A model generated the notes under the pieces. The model searched no databases. It worked only from the letters and a program-made list of their open reading frames with translations, and was not told the origin of the DNA. From UBA6623 sp965238125 (GTDB taxonomy: Bacteria > Acidobacteriota > Terriglobia > Bryobacterales > UBA6623): 64,000 nt of DNA. Position numbers and translations under genes: made by a program. Shown piece after piece: positions 1 through 7,845 of this stretch (the first letter of the stretch is position 1; the number at the start of each line of letters is the position of its first letter). The stretch covers positions 6,696,001 through 6,760,000 of the forward strand of contig OZ250179.1 in NCBI GenBank assembly GCA_965238125.1, written 5' to 3'.

Positions 1-1
1 G

Positions 2-109
2 TCGATCGTGGCCAATTGCGCGACGATGGCGTACGATCCCGACGATATCGTGCGCATCGATCCCCATGACCCGTCCATCCCCTATTCCTGGGAACCCAAG
101 CATGGCTGA
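2..109 (+). CDS. C-terminal end of a probable dTDP-sugar epimerase (RmlC-like), 5' cut by window
   Basis: Only the last ~35 codons are visible; the frame is open from base 2 to the TGA at 107-109. The tail ends IPYSWEPKHG, preceded by a DPDDIVRIDP stretch, which resembles the C-terminus of dTDP-4-dehydrorhamnose 3,5-epimerase-like cupins. The stop overlaps the start of the following rmlD-like gene by 8 bases, so the two are probably translationally coupled. RmlC and RmlD act consecutively in dTDP-rhamnose synthesis. The identity rests on a short tail plus this neighbour, so it is tentative. Confidence 0.45.
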   Translation, partial: SIVANCATMAYDPDDIVRIDPHDPSIPYSWEPKHG

Positions 110-1025
110 AACCGGGGAGACATGTTCCCTCGTGATTGGTGCTTCCGGGCAAGTGGGGCGGCATCTGATCGAAAGTCTGACGGCCGCCGGCGGGTCGCGG
201 CCCGCCGTCGGAACCTACTCCGAGACTTTTTTCGAACACAAGACAGCCGCCGTCGAGCGGCTGGACCTGCGCGACCTCGACAGGGTCTCGGAGATGATCC
301 GTCGCACCCGGCCGAAGGTTCTCTACCTGCCGGCGTTCAATGCTCACGTCGACTACTGCGAGACGCACCCGGAGGAAACGCGCGCGATCAACGTCGCGCC
401 GATCGATCCGCTCGTGGAGGCGGTCAACGCGATCGGCGCGAAACTGGTCTACTTCTCCTCCGACTACGTATTCGACGGCGAAAAGGGGCCCTACCGCGAG
501 GACGACGCGCCAAATCGGATCAGCGAATACGGGCGCCAGAAATGGGCAGTGGAGCAAAAGATACAAGCCCACGCCGACTCTTGGGTCATCATCCGTACGA
601 CCGGCGTTTACAGCTACGACGAGCGCGGGAAAAACTTCGTCCGCCATCTGATCGACAGGCTCGAAAAAGGCGAATCGATTCGCGTGCCGAACGACCAGAT
701 AGCAACGCCGACCTACGCGCCGAACCTCGCCGCCGCCGCGACCGAACTTGGGGAGAGCGCTCTAAGCGGCATCTATCACGTCTCGGGACCGGATCTTGTC
801 GACCGTTACCGTTTCGCGCTGGCCGCGGCCGAGGCTTTCGGCTGCCCGGCCGACCCCCTTCGCGGAGTCCCCACCGAAGACCTCGGACAAGCGGCGCCGC
901 GGCCGAAGCAGGCGGGCCTGATCGTGGAAAAAGCCCAAGCGACGCTGCGCACAGAGCTCATCGGCTACGGCGAGGGCCTGCGCCGCATGGCCGAGGCCGC
1001 GCAGGGTCCCCGGTTGCGTTCGTGA
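102..1025 (+). CDS. dTDP-4-dehydrorhamnose reductase-like SDR (RmlD family)
   Basis: Extended short-chain dehydrogenase of about 307 aa, in the usual RmlD range. It has an N-terminal Rossmann motif (GASGQVGRH), an aspartate-containing DLRDLD stretch, the conserved FSSDYVFDG segment and the catalytic-type YGRQKWAVE (Tyr-x3-Lys), followed by a substrate domain with an RTTGVYSY stretch. Known members reduce dTDP-4-keto-L-rhamnose with NAD(P)H for cell-surface polysaccharide. The ATG at 102 is preferred over the in-frame ATG at 66 because the Rossmann motif then starts near residue 12 and the start overlaps the stop of the upstream epimerase-like gene. A related nucleotide-sugar reductase cannot be excluded. 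Confidence 0.8.
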   Translation: MAETGETCSLVIGASGQVGRHLIESLTAAGGSRPAVGTYSETFFEHKTAAVERLDLRDLDRVSEMIRRTRPKVLYLPAFNAHVDYCETHPEETRAINVAPIDPLVEAVNAIGAKLVYFSSDYVFDGEKGPYREDDAPNRISEYGRQKWAVEQKIQAHADSWVIIRTTGVYSYDERGKNFVRHLIDRLEKGESIRVPNDQIATPTYAPNLAAAATELGESALSGIYHVSGPDLVDRYRFALAAAEAFGCPADPLRGVPTEDLGQAAPRPKQAGLIVEKAQATLRTELIGYGEGLRRMAEAAQGPRLRS

Positions 1026-1134
1026 GTCGGCTCGCTCGGAACCGGCCGATTCGGCCGGCAAAAGCCGAGCCCCTCCATCGGGCCGTGCTGCTCGAAAGTT
1101 CGGAAAGTCGGGGCCGACAGCCCGCGCGTGGCCG

Positions 1135-1875
1135 TTACTTCCATGTGACCTCCATCGCGAAAAAGTGGTCGAACACTTTTCGTCCCGGGCTGTTGCGCTC
1201 GTCCATCGCGGGGCTTCGGATGAAGAAATCGAGTTGCTGCATGGTCGGGTTGACGGCCCCGGCGCGGCTTTTCTTGTTCAACAGAGGATAGTTGACCTTC
1301 AGGGTTTTGCGGTCGCGCATCCCTTGCGTGACCATGAAGTGGATCTCGTAGTCCTCGTAGAGCTTCTTGCCGTTCAGCGTCGCGTGCCCATAACCCCAAC
1401 CGGCGACGTAGAGCAATGATTTCGGCCAGTTGGTGTCGCCGCAGCCCGAGTCGCCGTGCTCGTAGATGAAGGCGGCAATGCCTCCGTTTTGGCAGGGGCT
1501 GAATTCGTGGAAGCGGTCCATGACAATCTCGAGGCGGCCCTGGGGCACCTCGAGTTTGGCTGTGAATGAGCCGGTGTTGTTGATTTCATCGACATCGATC
1601 GCGATGACGCCTTTCACGGCATGCGTGTTCGATGCGTCGTTGCCGATGTGGTCCCAGCCGGGCGGGTCGTTCAAGCGGCCGACCTCGTAGACGCGGCCGG
1701 CCTCGAGAACGAAGCGGCCGTCATAGAGGTCGTGTTGCTCGGGCGCGTAGATGGTCATGGCGGCGCCGGGTTGGGAACGCGGTCCGGCTTGGGCGTCGGC
1801 GGTCTCGGCAAAGAGCGCCGCCAGCAGCAGCGATAACAGGGCGATGATCAAAGGCTTTGGAGCGGTTTTCTTCAT
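1135..1875 (-). CDS. secreted protein of unknown function
   Basis: 246 aa with a clear signal peptide: a KK-containing N-terminus, a hydrophobic core around residues 9-22 and an AETADAQA cleavage region. The mature part is acidic and aromatic-rich, with Cys residues in the PCQNGG and SGCGDTN stretches and repeated Trp/Gly (AGWGYGH); no catalytic signature is recognised. Its ATG overlaps the stop of the upstream cupredoxin-like lipoprotein gene by 4 bases (ATGA type), so the two form an operon and probably act together outside the cytoplasm. Confidence 0.7.
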   Translation of the reverse strand: MKKTAPKPLIIALLSLLLAALFAETADAQAGPRSQPGAAMTIYAPEQHDLYDGRFVLEAGRVYEVGRLNDPPGWDHIGNDASNTHAVKGVIAIDVDEINNTGSFTAKLEVPQGRLEIVMDRFHEFSPCQNGGIAAFIYEHGDSGCGDTNWPKSLLYVAGWGYGHATLNGKKLYEDYEIHFMVTQGMRDRKTLKVNYPLLNKKSRAGAVNPTMQQLDFFIRSPAMDERNSPGRKVFDHFFAMEVTWK

Positions 1876-2642
1876 GGTGATTTCTCCTGGGTGTCAGTCT
1901 TATAGGTGATGGTGACTTCGGAGGTTGCATCCGGCGCGACGGCGACGCCGTGCTCTTGGGGTCCCCAACGCTCATGCCAGGTTTCCAAACGATGCGTTCC
2001 CACCGGCACGCCTTCGATGCGGAAGCGGCCGTCGACGTCGCTGACGGCGTGGAACGGGTGCGGATCGACGCGAATGTAGGACTGCATCCAGCCGTGGACG
2101 TCGCATTTGACGATCAGGAAGCCCGGCCGGGCCGGCAGCTTGATCAACTTCGACCGCGAGGTGTGCAGTGACACGTTGAGCTGCTTGAGCCCGTACAAGT
2201 GAACCGAATGGTAGAAGGGATCGCTGTTGCGGGCCTCGATGACGCCGCCTATAGTGAGCGCCGCGACATGCGGCTCAAAGCGACATTGGCGATTGTCGAC
2301 GACCAAGCGCGACGGCGGCGGCTTGTAGCCGACCGGCAAAGGCGGGTCGGCGAGGGAAACGATGACGTTGCGGACACCCCGGTTATCGGGGTTGACAAGG
2401 ATGTCTTCGAACGAATGGACCTTGCCGCAATGGTCGGGGTCGGTTGTGTTTTCGAGGCTTGTCGGCTCGGGGATCGGCGCTCCCTCGAAGACGACGCGTC
2501 CCTCGATGACGCCGACCGGCCCCAGCGATGCCGAGGAAGACGCGCCTTCAGTGGGCAAAGCCGGGCGATCAGGCTCAGGGGCGGCCGAGCAGGCCGGCAG
2601 AGCGGCGACGAGGGCGAAAGCGAAATGTCGGCGGTAAGTCAC
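1872..2642 (-). CDS. lipoprotein with cupredoxin-like/carboxypeptidase-regulatory domain
   Basis: About 256 aa from the GTG at 2642. This start was chosen because it puts a signal peptide with lipobox ALPAC at the N-terminus; the frame is open upstream to 2831 but that stretch is not signal-like. The central part carries NSDPFYHSVH and KCDVHGWMQ, a His...Cys-x2-His pattern typical of cupredoxin-like copper sites. The C-terminal VSDVDGRFRIEGVPVG is a carboxypeptidase-regulatory/Ig-like beta-sandwich motif. Families of this build are extracytoplasmic, and metal binding is inferred. First gene of a two-gene operon with the secreted protein at 1135-1875. Confidence 0.75.
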   Translation of the reverse strand: MTYRRHFAFALVAALPACSAAPEPDRPALPTEGASSSASLGPVGVIEGRVVFEGAPIPEPTSLENTTDPDHCGKVHSFEDILVNPDNRGVRNVIVSLADPPLPVGYKPPPSRLVVDNRQCRFEPHVAALTIGGVIEARNSDPFYHSVHLYGLKQLNVSLHTSRSKLIKLPARPGFLIVKCDVHGWMQSYIRVDPHPFHAVSDVDGRFRIEGVPVGTHRLETWHERWGPQEHGVAVAPDATSEVTITYKTDTQEKSP

Positions 2643-2959
2643 GGCGTCGCACTCATGCCCTGAAGCCCGGCGGGGTTGATTGACCCGAAACGGCTCGGAG
2701 CCGCCGGCCAAGACCGGAGCGGCTACACCATTGTGCCTGAACGGTGTAGCAATTGCCCGGCCAAAGTGGGCGGTTGTGGGTAGCGGCGGTTGTTTAGATG
2801 ATTCGACTCTCCGCCGCGGCCCGCGGTCCAATGGGTCTCAATCCGATTCGGCGATCGCCGAGCGATGGTTCGGCGCGCGGGAGGCGCGGAGCCGGGCGGC
2901 GACGCCGTGGATGTCGCGGGGCGTATCATATAAGCCAACGAATAGGAGCTGCGTCCGCC
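2643..2959. other. intergenic region between divergent genes
   Basis: No credible gene. It separates the minus-strand lipoprotein operon from the plus-strand small secreted gene and should hold promoters for both. The last ~45 bases (from about 2914, GCGTATCATATAAGCC and the AGGAG ribosome site) recur upstream of the duplicated gene at 5880, so they belong to the duplicated unit and probably include its -10 element (TATCAT). Confidence 0.5.
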
Positions 2960-3244
2960 ATGGCCATCCTTGGAGTTTTGCTCGTCTTTTGCTTGCTGCC
3001 CGCCGCTTCGGCGCAACGCAACACGCGTTTACCCAACGGCAAGTCGCGTACGATGGTGATCATCAAACAGGACCTGGAGAAATCAAAACGCAACATCGCC
3101 GAGGTGATCGAGTTGGCGGAAAAGCTGCGGGAAAGACTCGAAGCCGGCAACGAATTCGTCGTCGATGTCCAAAGCGTCCGCAACGCCGAGAAAATCGAAC
3201 GGCTGGGCCGCAAGATCAAGAACCGACTGATTCGCCTACAGTAG
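2960..3244 (+). CDS. small secreted coiled-coil-like protein, intact duplicate copy
   Basis: 94 aa with a signal peptide (hydrophobic GVLLVFCLLPAASA, cleavage near AQR), then a charged helical segment rich in Lys/Glu/Arg (KQDLEKSKRNIAEVIELAEK) ending IKNRLIRLQ. ATG at 2960 with AGGAG at about 2944. It lies 10 bases upstream of an xseA reading frame. The same gene-xseA pair occurs again at 5880-9228, where the small gene is split by an insertion sequence. Function unknown; the helical heptad-like pattern suggests a structural or scaffolding role outside the cytoplasm. Confidence 0.75.
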   Translation: MAILGVLLVFCLLPAASAQRNTRLPNGKSRTMVIIKQDLEKSKRNIAEVIELAEKLRERLEAGNEFVVDVQSVRNAEKIERLGRKIKNRLIRLQ

Positions 3245-3254
3245 CCTACGGCGG

Positions 3255-3460
3255 GTGACGGAACTATTCATGGAGCAGCTGGGCTTGGATTTTGTCGCGC
3301 AAGCGGAGCGCAAAGTCTTCACCGTCGCGGAGATCACGGCGGCGGTACGCGACTTGCTCGAAGGGGAGTTCTTCGATGTTCGCATCGAGGGCGAGATCTC
3401 GAACACACGCAAGGCGCCGAGCGGCCGTTACTACTTCACGCTCAAGGACCAAGACGGTTC
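3255..3460 (+). pseudogene. 5' fragment of xseA (exonuclease VII large subunit), duplicate
   Basis: From the GTG at 3255 about 68 codons match the N-terminus of the intact xseA at 7846 almost base for base, covering the OB-fold segment VRIEGEISNTRKAPSG up to KDQDG. Similarity stops abruptly at about 3458 and the frame then runs through unrelated sequence to 3545. The nuclease domain is missing, so this cannot encode a working subunit. It sits between an intact copy of the small secreted gene and the convergent PQQ-like gene, marking a rearrangement breakpoint. Confidence 0.85.
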
Positions 3461-3535
3461 GGGTTTCGGGTCGCGCCGGAACATGTTTGCAACCCGGAAC
3501 TACGAGCCTGTTCTTTTGCTGCTCAGACCTCGGAA

Positions 3536-5347
3536 TCAAGGTTGAATGGTGCTTTCACGCGGCTCGGGTGCATTCGACACAGACGCCGACGATGCGGATG
3601 TCGAGCCCGCGAGGGACAGCCGGAACGCGGCCATCTCCCGGCCGTTGCGAACCAGCAGGACGTCGCCGACGAGCACCGGGTGGTTCCAGGTCTTGCCCTC
3701 GATCGCCGGGAATCGCGCTAGCTCGGTGAACTGGTCGGGGACCGCCGCGACCAGCGCCAACTCACCCTTCTCCGACAGCACCAGCAACAAGTCCTGGTCG
3801 GCCAACAGGACGAGCTGGCCGTGGCCGTAGCGTCCGCCCTTCCACTTGCGCTTGCCGTCCTCGACGTCGATGCACGCGAGAATGCTGCCGTCGAAGCCGA
3901 AGGCATGGCCGGCGTGAACGACGAAGTCGCTGAAGTAGGGCTTCAGCCGGACCGACTTCCAGCGCTCTTCGATGGTCCATCCGACGGGTCCGTGCGCGAC
4001 CGCGATGCGGCGCATGCCGACGGCCATTACCTCGACGTCGCTGATCAGGACATCGCCGTCAGCGGTCAGGGCCGGCTGCACGATGGAGAGACCCGGCGCC
4101 GGCTGCTTCCAGAGCAACGTGCCGGCGCCCGGCGCGACGCTGGTCACGCCGGCTTCGCTCACCAGCAGGATTTGCGCGACGCCGTCGATCGTCAATAGAT
4201 GTGGCGAGCTATAGCCGTCGCCGCCGCCCGGGCCGAACCAGCGCGGATCGCCGGTGGCAAGGTCGTAGGCGACGAGCTGACCGGCGACGGCGACGATGAC
4301 GACGTCGTCGACCACCAACGGCGAGCTCGCGAAGCCCCAGGTGGGAACCTTCGCGTTGGTGTCGGACGCAGCGTTGCGCGACCACACGAGGGCGCCGTCA
4401 GCGGCGTCGAGCACGTTCAGGATTCCGGTCGCGCCGAATGTATAGACTCGACCGTTGCTGAGGGTCGGCGTCGCGCGCGGACCGGCGCCGGCGTGCGAGT
4501 CCCAGAACCGGGCCGCGTCGCGGTGTCTCCACACCGGCTCGCCGGTGGTCGCGTTGTAGCAGGCGACGACCTCATCGTCACCGCGCTGCTCCTGAGTGTA
4601 GAGGAGGTCGCCGCGGACCGCGAAGGACGATATGCCCGGTCCGATCGGCCGGCGCCACAGCTCGACCGGCGGTGACGCGGACCAGTCGGTCTCGATCCGC
4701 ACGCTGCGGATGATGCTGTCGCGACCGGGTCCGCGAAAGCCGGGCCATTCGGCTCCCGTCTCGGCTGCTACCGGAGCCGACGGGAGCGCCGTCGGTTCGT
4801 CGCCGGCTTCGGCCAGGAGCCGCTCCTCGGGAGTCTCCGACCACCGCCAGGCGAAATCCGCGGCGCCCTCGCCGGTAATGCCGGCGCTCCGGAGGAGCGT
4901 CCACCCTCCGCACGCGAGCAGGATCGTCGCGACCATCGCCGCGCGCCGAGGTCCGTCTGGGAGGTGACGGCTCACCAGCGCCCAGCCGACGAAGGCGAGG
5001 CTCAGGACCGGGACGGCGTAGATGAAGAACTGCATCCCCATCCCGCCCGTCGCAATCGATTCGTGGATGATGCGCGATGTCGCGGCCAGGGCGACTACCA
5101 TCAGCAGGACGGCACCCCAACGCTCGGACCGAGGCGCCCGGCTGAGGAACGCCCACCACACGACGACAGCCAACCCGCCGAGGAGTCCGCCTATCACCCC
5201 GAAGACCGTAGCCTCGGGCGCGACCATAGGGACGACAAACCTAACCAGCCACTGCAGCACCACGATGACCACGCCGGGCCACAGCCGGAGCGGCTTCTGA
5301 AGAGTCGGTTCGTCGGTCTGCTCGCCGGCCATATCAGACTCTCCCAT
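3536..5347 (-). CDS. membrane-anchored PQQ-like beta-propeller protein
   Basis: 603 aa. The N-terminal ~150 residues hold several hydrophobic helices (about 25-45, 48-67, 78-94, 104-125, 137-152). Then comes an extracytoplasmic beta-propeller opening with EWPGFRGPGRDS and repeated PQQ-type blades (VVACYNATTGEPVWRHRD, LNVLDAADGALVWSRN, LVAYDLATGDPRWFG). This resembles outer-membrane-assembly BamB-like and PQQ-dehydrogenase-like propellers, but without quinoprotein active-site evidence. Such proteins are abundant in Acidobacteriota and Planctomycetes, usually without assigned function. The start could also be the Met five codons downstream. Its 3' end abuts the truncated xseA. Confidence 0.8.
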   Translation of the reverse strand: MGESDMAGEQTDEPTLQKPLRLWPGVVIVVLQWLVRFVVPMVAPEATVFGVIGGLLGGLAVVVWWAFLSRAPRSERWGAVLLMVVALAATSRIIHESIATGGMGMQFFIYAVPVLSLAFVGWALVSRHLPDGPRRAAMVATILLACGGWTLLRSAGITGEGAADFAWRWSETPEERLLAEAGDEPTALPSAPVAAETGAEWPGFRGPGRDSIIRSVRIETDWSASPPVELWRRPIGPGISSFAVRGDLLYTQEQRGDDEVVACYNATTGEPVWRHRDAARFWDSHAGAGPRATPTLSNGRVYTFGATGILNVLDAADGALVWSRNAASDTNAKVPTWGFASSPLVVDDVVIVAVAGQLVAYDLATGDPRWFGPGGGDGYSSPHLLTIDGVAQILLVSEAGVTSVAPGAGTLLWKQPAPGLSIVQPALTADGDVLISDVEVMAVGMRRIAVAHGPVGWTIEERWKSVRLKPYFSDFVVHAGHAFGFDGSILACIDVEDGKRKWKGGRYGHGQLVLLADQDLLLVLSEKGELALVAAVPDQFTELARFPAIEGKTWNHPVLVGDVLLVRNGREMAAFRLSLAGSTSASSASVSNAPEPRESTIQP

Positions 5348-5408
5348 CAGTTGCTCCGGGAGGGGTAGACTCGCGCGGAGGCGAAGCGACGCTCCGCGAG
5401 GAGTCGAG

Positions 5409-5486
5409 TTGATCGGACGGGTTTTTGCCCACTACAAGGTCCTTTCGAAGATTGGCGAGGGCGACATAAGTCACCGCCCACGATAA
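5409..5486 (+). pseudogene. remnant of a Ser/Thr protein kinase N-terminus
   Basis: Starting at a TTG, the frame reads LIGRVFAHYKVLSKIGEGD and then stops. This matches the opening of bacterial Hanks-type kinases (compare MIGQTISHYKITAKLGEGG in the kinase at 57088), including the start of the glycine-rich loop. Everything downstream is lost. The relic lies between the PQQ-like gene and the second copy of the small gene/xseA unit, so a kinase gene was probably cut here by rearrangement. Confidence 0.6.
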
Positions 5487-5519
5487 CCGTTACCAAAAGC
5501 ACTACGGTGGTAGACGCCT

Positions 5520-5670
5520 ACGGGTTTCGAAGGGATAGGGATTTCCGTTTGGCGGCACCGGTACCACAATAACGGTTGATGGGTCGGGAAGTGTCTACGT
5601 CACGGGCCGGTTTATCCAAGGAGAAGGCAGCGTATTGGTCATTCTCGCCCAAACCGCCGAAAAGGTGCGG
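5520..5670 (+). other. decayed coding sequence, possible SBBP-type beta-propeller repeat
   Basis: One frame reads TTITVDGSGSVYVTGRFIQG, the pattern of an SBBP beta-propeller repeat (GSVYVTG core), but has no start and is soon interrupted. Seen with the kinase remnant just upstream, it could be debris of one or more larger genes. The remainder of 5348-5879 shows nothing else recognisable apart from the promoter-like GCGTATCATAAAGCC before 5880. Confidence 0.3.
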
Positions 5671-5879
5671 TAAGGGGTCAATGGACGAAACGGCCGCGAG
5701 TGTACGCGCTTGGCGCTGAGTTGAAGCCTCTCGAGTGACCTCTTCTCGGTACCGCTTGACGATGGCGCCGACGGTGTCTTTGTTGCAATCGCGGCACATC
5801 CCGGGGGGGAGTGTCGGCCGGCGACGCGGTTGCTGTCGCGGGCGTATCATAAAGCCAAAGAACTAGGAGTTGCGTTGCC

Positions 5880-6051
5880 ATGGCGTTGCTTGGCGTTCTT
5901 CTCATCCTCTGTTTGGCGCCCGCGGCGTCCGCGCAACGCGACACGCGCTTACCCAACGGCAAGTCGCGCACGCTTTCGATCGTCAAACAGGACCTGAAGA
6001 AGTCGAAACGCGACATTGCCGATGTCATCAAACTCGCCGAAGACCTCCAAG
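5880..6051 (+). pseudogene. 5' half of the small secreted gene, interrupted by IS1380-type element
   Basis: Encodes the signal peptide and first 57 residues of a close relative of the protein at 2960-3244 (MALLGVLLILCLAPAASAQ start, then KQDLKKSKRDIADVIKLAEDL). The frame runs straight into the insertion sequence beginning at 6052. Deleting the element and one CCAAG duplicate joins it in frame to 7723-7835 and gives a 94-aa protein, the same length as the intact copy. Confidence 0.85.
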
Positions 6052-7717
6052 CCCGCATTTTCAATTTGATGTATGAGCTTCAGACCATTCAGCGACCTTC
6101 AGCGTCTTTATTGATAGGGGCTAGAGCCCGATAAGGACGCCATGGAGGTCAACACCCGATGGGTGAAAAAGAAAACAAGCCGTTTCAGCTCACGTTCAAT
6201 GGATTTCTCAAAGTCGATTTCCAAGGATCGCGAGTCACCTCGGATGGCGGTCTGATTCTCGTTCGCGAACTGGATGAACGACTCGGACTCGGGAAGCTGA
6301 TCGACGAGCATCTCAGCGACTCGCGACAAGGCTTGAACAAGAAGTTCGCGCTGGCCGATCTGCTGCGGCAGTCGGTCTACAGCCGACTCGCTGGCTACGA
6401 GGACCTCAATGACGCCGTTCGAGTATCCGCCGATCCGACCTTTCGCTTGATCGGCTCGAAGAGGAACTGGGATCGCGGAGCAGCCTTGACCTCGACGCTG
6501 CATGGCTTCGAGACGGAGATGCTGGCGAGCGAAGAGAACTTGCTGGGGCTGATGGCAGTGAACCGGGAGCTGGTCGCGCAAGCCGAAGCTCCCGACGGTT
6601 CAGACCGCGTGGTGCTCGACATGGACTCCACGGAGAGCCCCGTCCACGGCCAACAGGAAGGCAGTGCCTACAACGGCCATTTTGAGTCCCTCTGCTATCA
6701 CCCGCTGTTGCTGTTCAACCAGCACGGCGACTGCCTAGGCGCGAAGCTGCGTCCCGGCAACGTGCACAGCGCCGAGGACTGGGACGAGCTGCTACTGCCG
6801 GAGATCGAACGACAACAGGCGGAGGGCAAACAGGTGACGTTCCGCGCCGACGCCGCCTTCGCCAAGCCCGAGATCTACGAGGCGATGGAGGAGCGCGGCG
6901 TGGACTACGTGATTCGCATCCCGGCGAACAAGAGCCTGGAGCTGGAGATCGAGGACATCCTGTTTCGGCCACCGGGCAGGCCGAACGCCAAGCCCCTAGT
7001 GCGCTACAAGAGTTTTCGCTATCAGGCCGAGAGCTGGTCGAAGGCAAGGCGAGTTGTCGCCAAGGTCGAGCATCACCAGGGCGAACTATTCCCGCGCGTC
7101 GGATTTGTCGTGACGAGCATGAGCTTGCCGAGCCGCTCGGTCGTGCGGTTCTACAACAAGCGCGGCACGGCGGAGCAGTGGATCAAAGAAGGCAAACAGG
7201 CCACGCACTGGACCCGCTTGTCGTGTCACCGCTTCCGAGCCAACGAGGTACGGCTGCAACTCAGCGTGCGGGCCTACAACCTGGGCAACCTGTGGCGGCG
7301 GCTAGGGCTGCCGCAGCGAATCAAAAGCTGGTCGCTAACGAGTTTGCAACACAGGTTGATGAAGACCGGCGGTCGGCTGGTCAAGCATGCTCGCTACTAC
7401 TGGTTGCTGCTGGCGGAGGGGCATCTGAACCGGCGGCTGTTCGGTGACATGCTGCATAGGATCTGGGCGCTGCCTGTGCCGGGTGGGTAGCGTTGCCCGG
7501 GCGAGGATCAACAGTTTTTGGCTCCAAAAAGGTTTCGCAGGGAGCAGTGTCGGCCGGAGCGCCGTTCAGTCCGCTCAATCAACGTCTGTGAGCGGACGGA
7601 CGAGCCCTGGCGCCTACCGGCGGAGGTGATGTGCAGGGTTCAGCGCGAAAAGACGTGGTATTCGGCGCAGCGGGGGTGTATCCTGTGACCGTGCCAGGGC
7701 CAAAATGGAAATCCTGG
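6052..7717 (+). mobile_element. IS1380-family element, copy 1 (1666 bp), target duplication CCAAG
   Basis: Boundaries come from the direct repeats CCAAG at 6047-6051 and 7718-7722 and from imperfect terminal inverted repeats: left CCCGCATTTTCAATTTGA, right end reading inward CCAGGATTTCCATTTTGG (13 of 18 match). It carries one transposase gene and about 230 bp of non-coding right end that matches copy 3 (48573-50238). Its left end instead resembles copy 2 (31644-33306). It splits the small secreted gene upstream of xseA. Confidence 0.9.
6159..7490 (+). CDS. IS1380-family transposase, intact
   Basis: 443 aa DDE-type transposase. Family-typical features are the N-terminal LTSDGG-like SDGGLILVRELDERLGL, the YEDLNDA..SADPTFRLI segment, an LDMDSTESPVHGQQEGSAYN stretch bearing a catalytic aspartate, a second acidic cluster near RADAAFAKPEIYE, and the FYNKRGTAEQWIKEGK motif holding the C-terminal glutamate. 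Full length and without stops, so possibly active. Two relatives lie at 31751 (frameshifted) and 48680 (intact). Confidence 0.92.
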   Translation: MGEKENKPFQLTFNGFLKVDFQGSRVTSDGGLILVRELDERLGLGKLIDEHLSDSRQGLNKKFALADLLRQSVYSRLAGYEDLNDAVRVSADPTFRLIGSKRNWDRGAALTSTLHGFETEMLASEENLLGLMAVNRELVAQAEAPDGSDRVVLDMDSTESPVHGQQEGSAYNGHFESLCYHPLLLFNQHGDCLGAKLRPGNVHSAEDWDELLLPEIERQQAEGKQVTFRADAAFAKPEIYEAMEERGVDYVIRIPANKSLELEIEDILFRPPGRPNAKPLVRYKSFRYQAESWSKARRVVAKVEHHQGELFPRVGFVVTSMSLPSRSVVRFYNKRGTAEQWIKEGKQATHWTRLSCHRFRANEVRLQLSVRAYNLGNLWRRLGLPQRIKSWSLTSLQHRLMKTGGRLVKHARYYWLLLAEGHLNRRLFGDMLHRIWALPVPGG

Positions 7718-7722
7718 CCAAG

Positions 7723-7835
7723 AGGAGTTCGAAGCCGGCAACGAATTCGTAGTTGATTTGCAAAGCGTCCGCAACGCCGAGAAAATCGAACGGCTGGGCC
7801 GCAAGATCAAGAACCGACTGATTCGCCTACAGTAG
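7723..7835 (+). pseudogene. 3' half of the small secreted gene, interrupted by IS1380-type element
   Basis: Continues the frame broken at 6051: with the codon completed by base 6051, it encodes EEFEAGNEFVVDLQSV through IKNRLIRLQ and ends at TAG 7833-7835. The last part is nearly identical in DNA to the intact copy at 3146-3244, whereas the 5' half is clearly more diverged. Ten bases separate its stop from the xseA start, as in the duplicate. Confidence 0.85.
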
Positions 7836-7845
7836 CCTACGGCGG

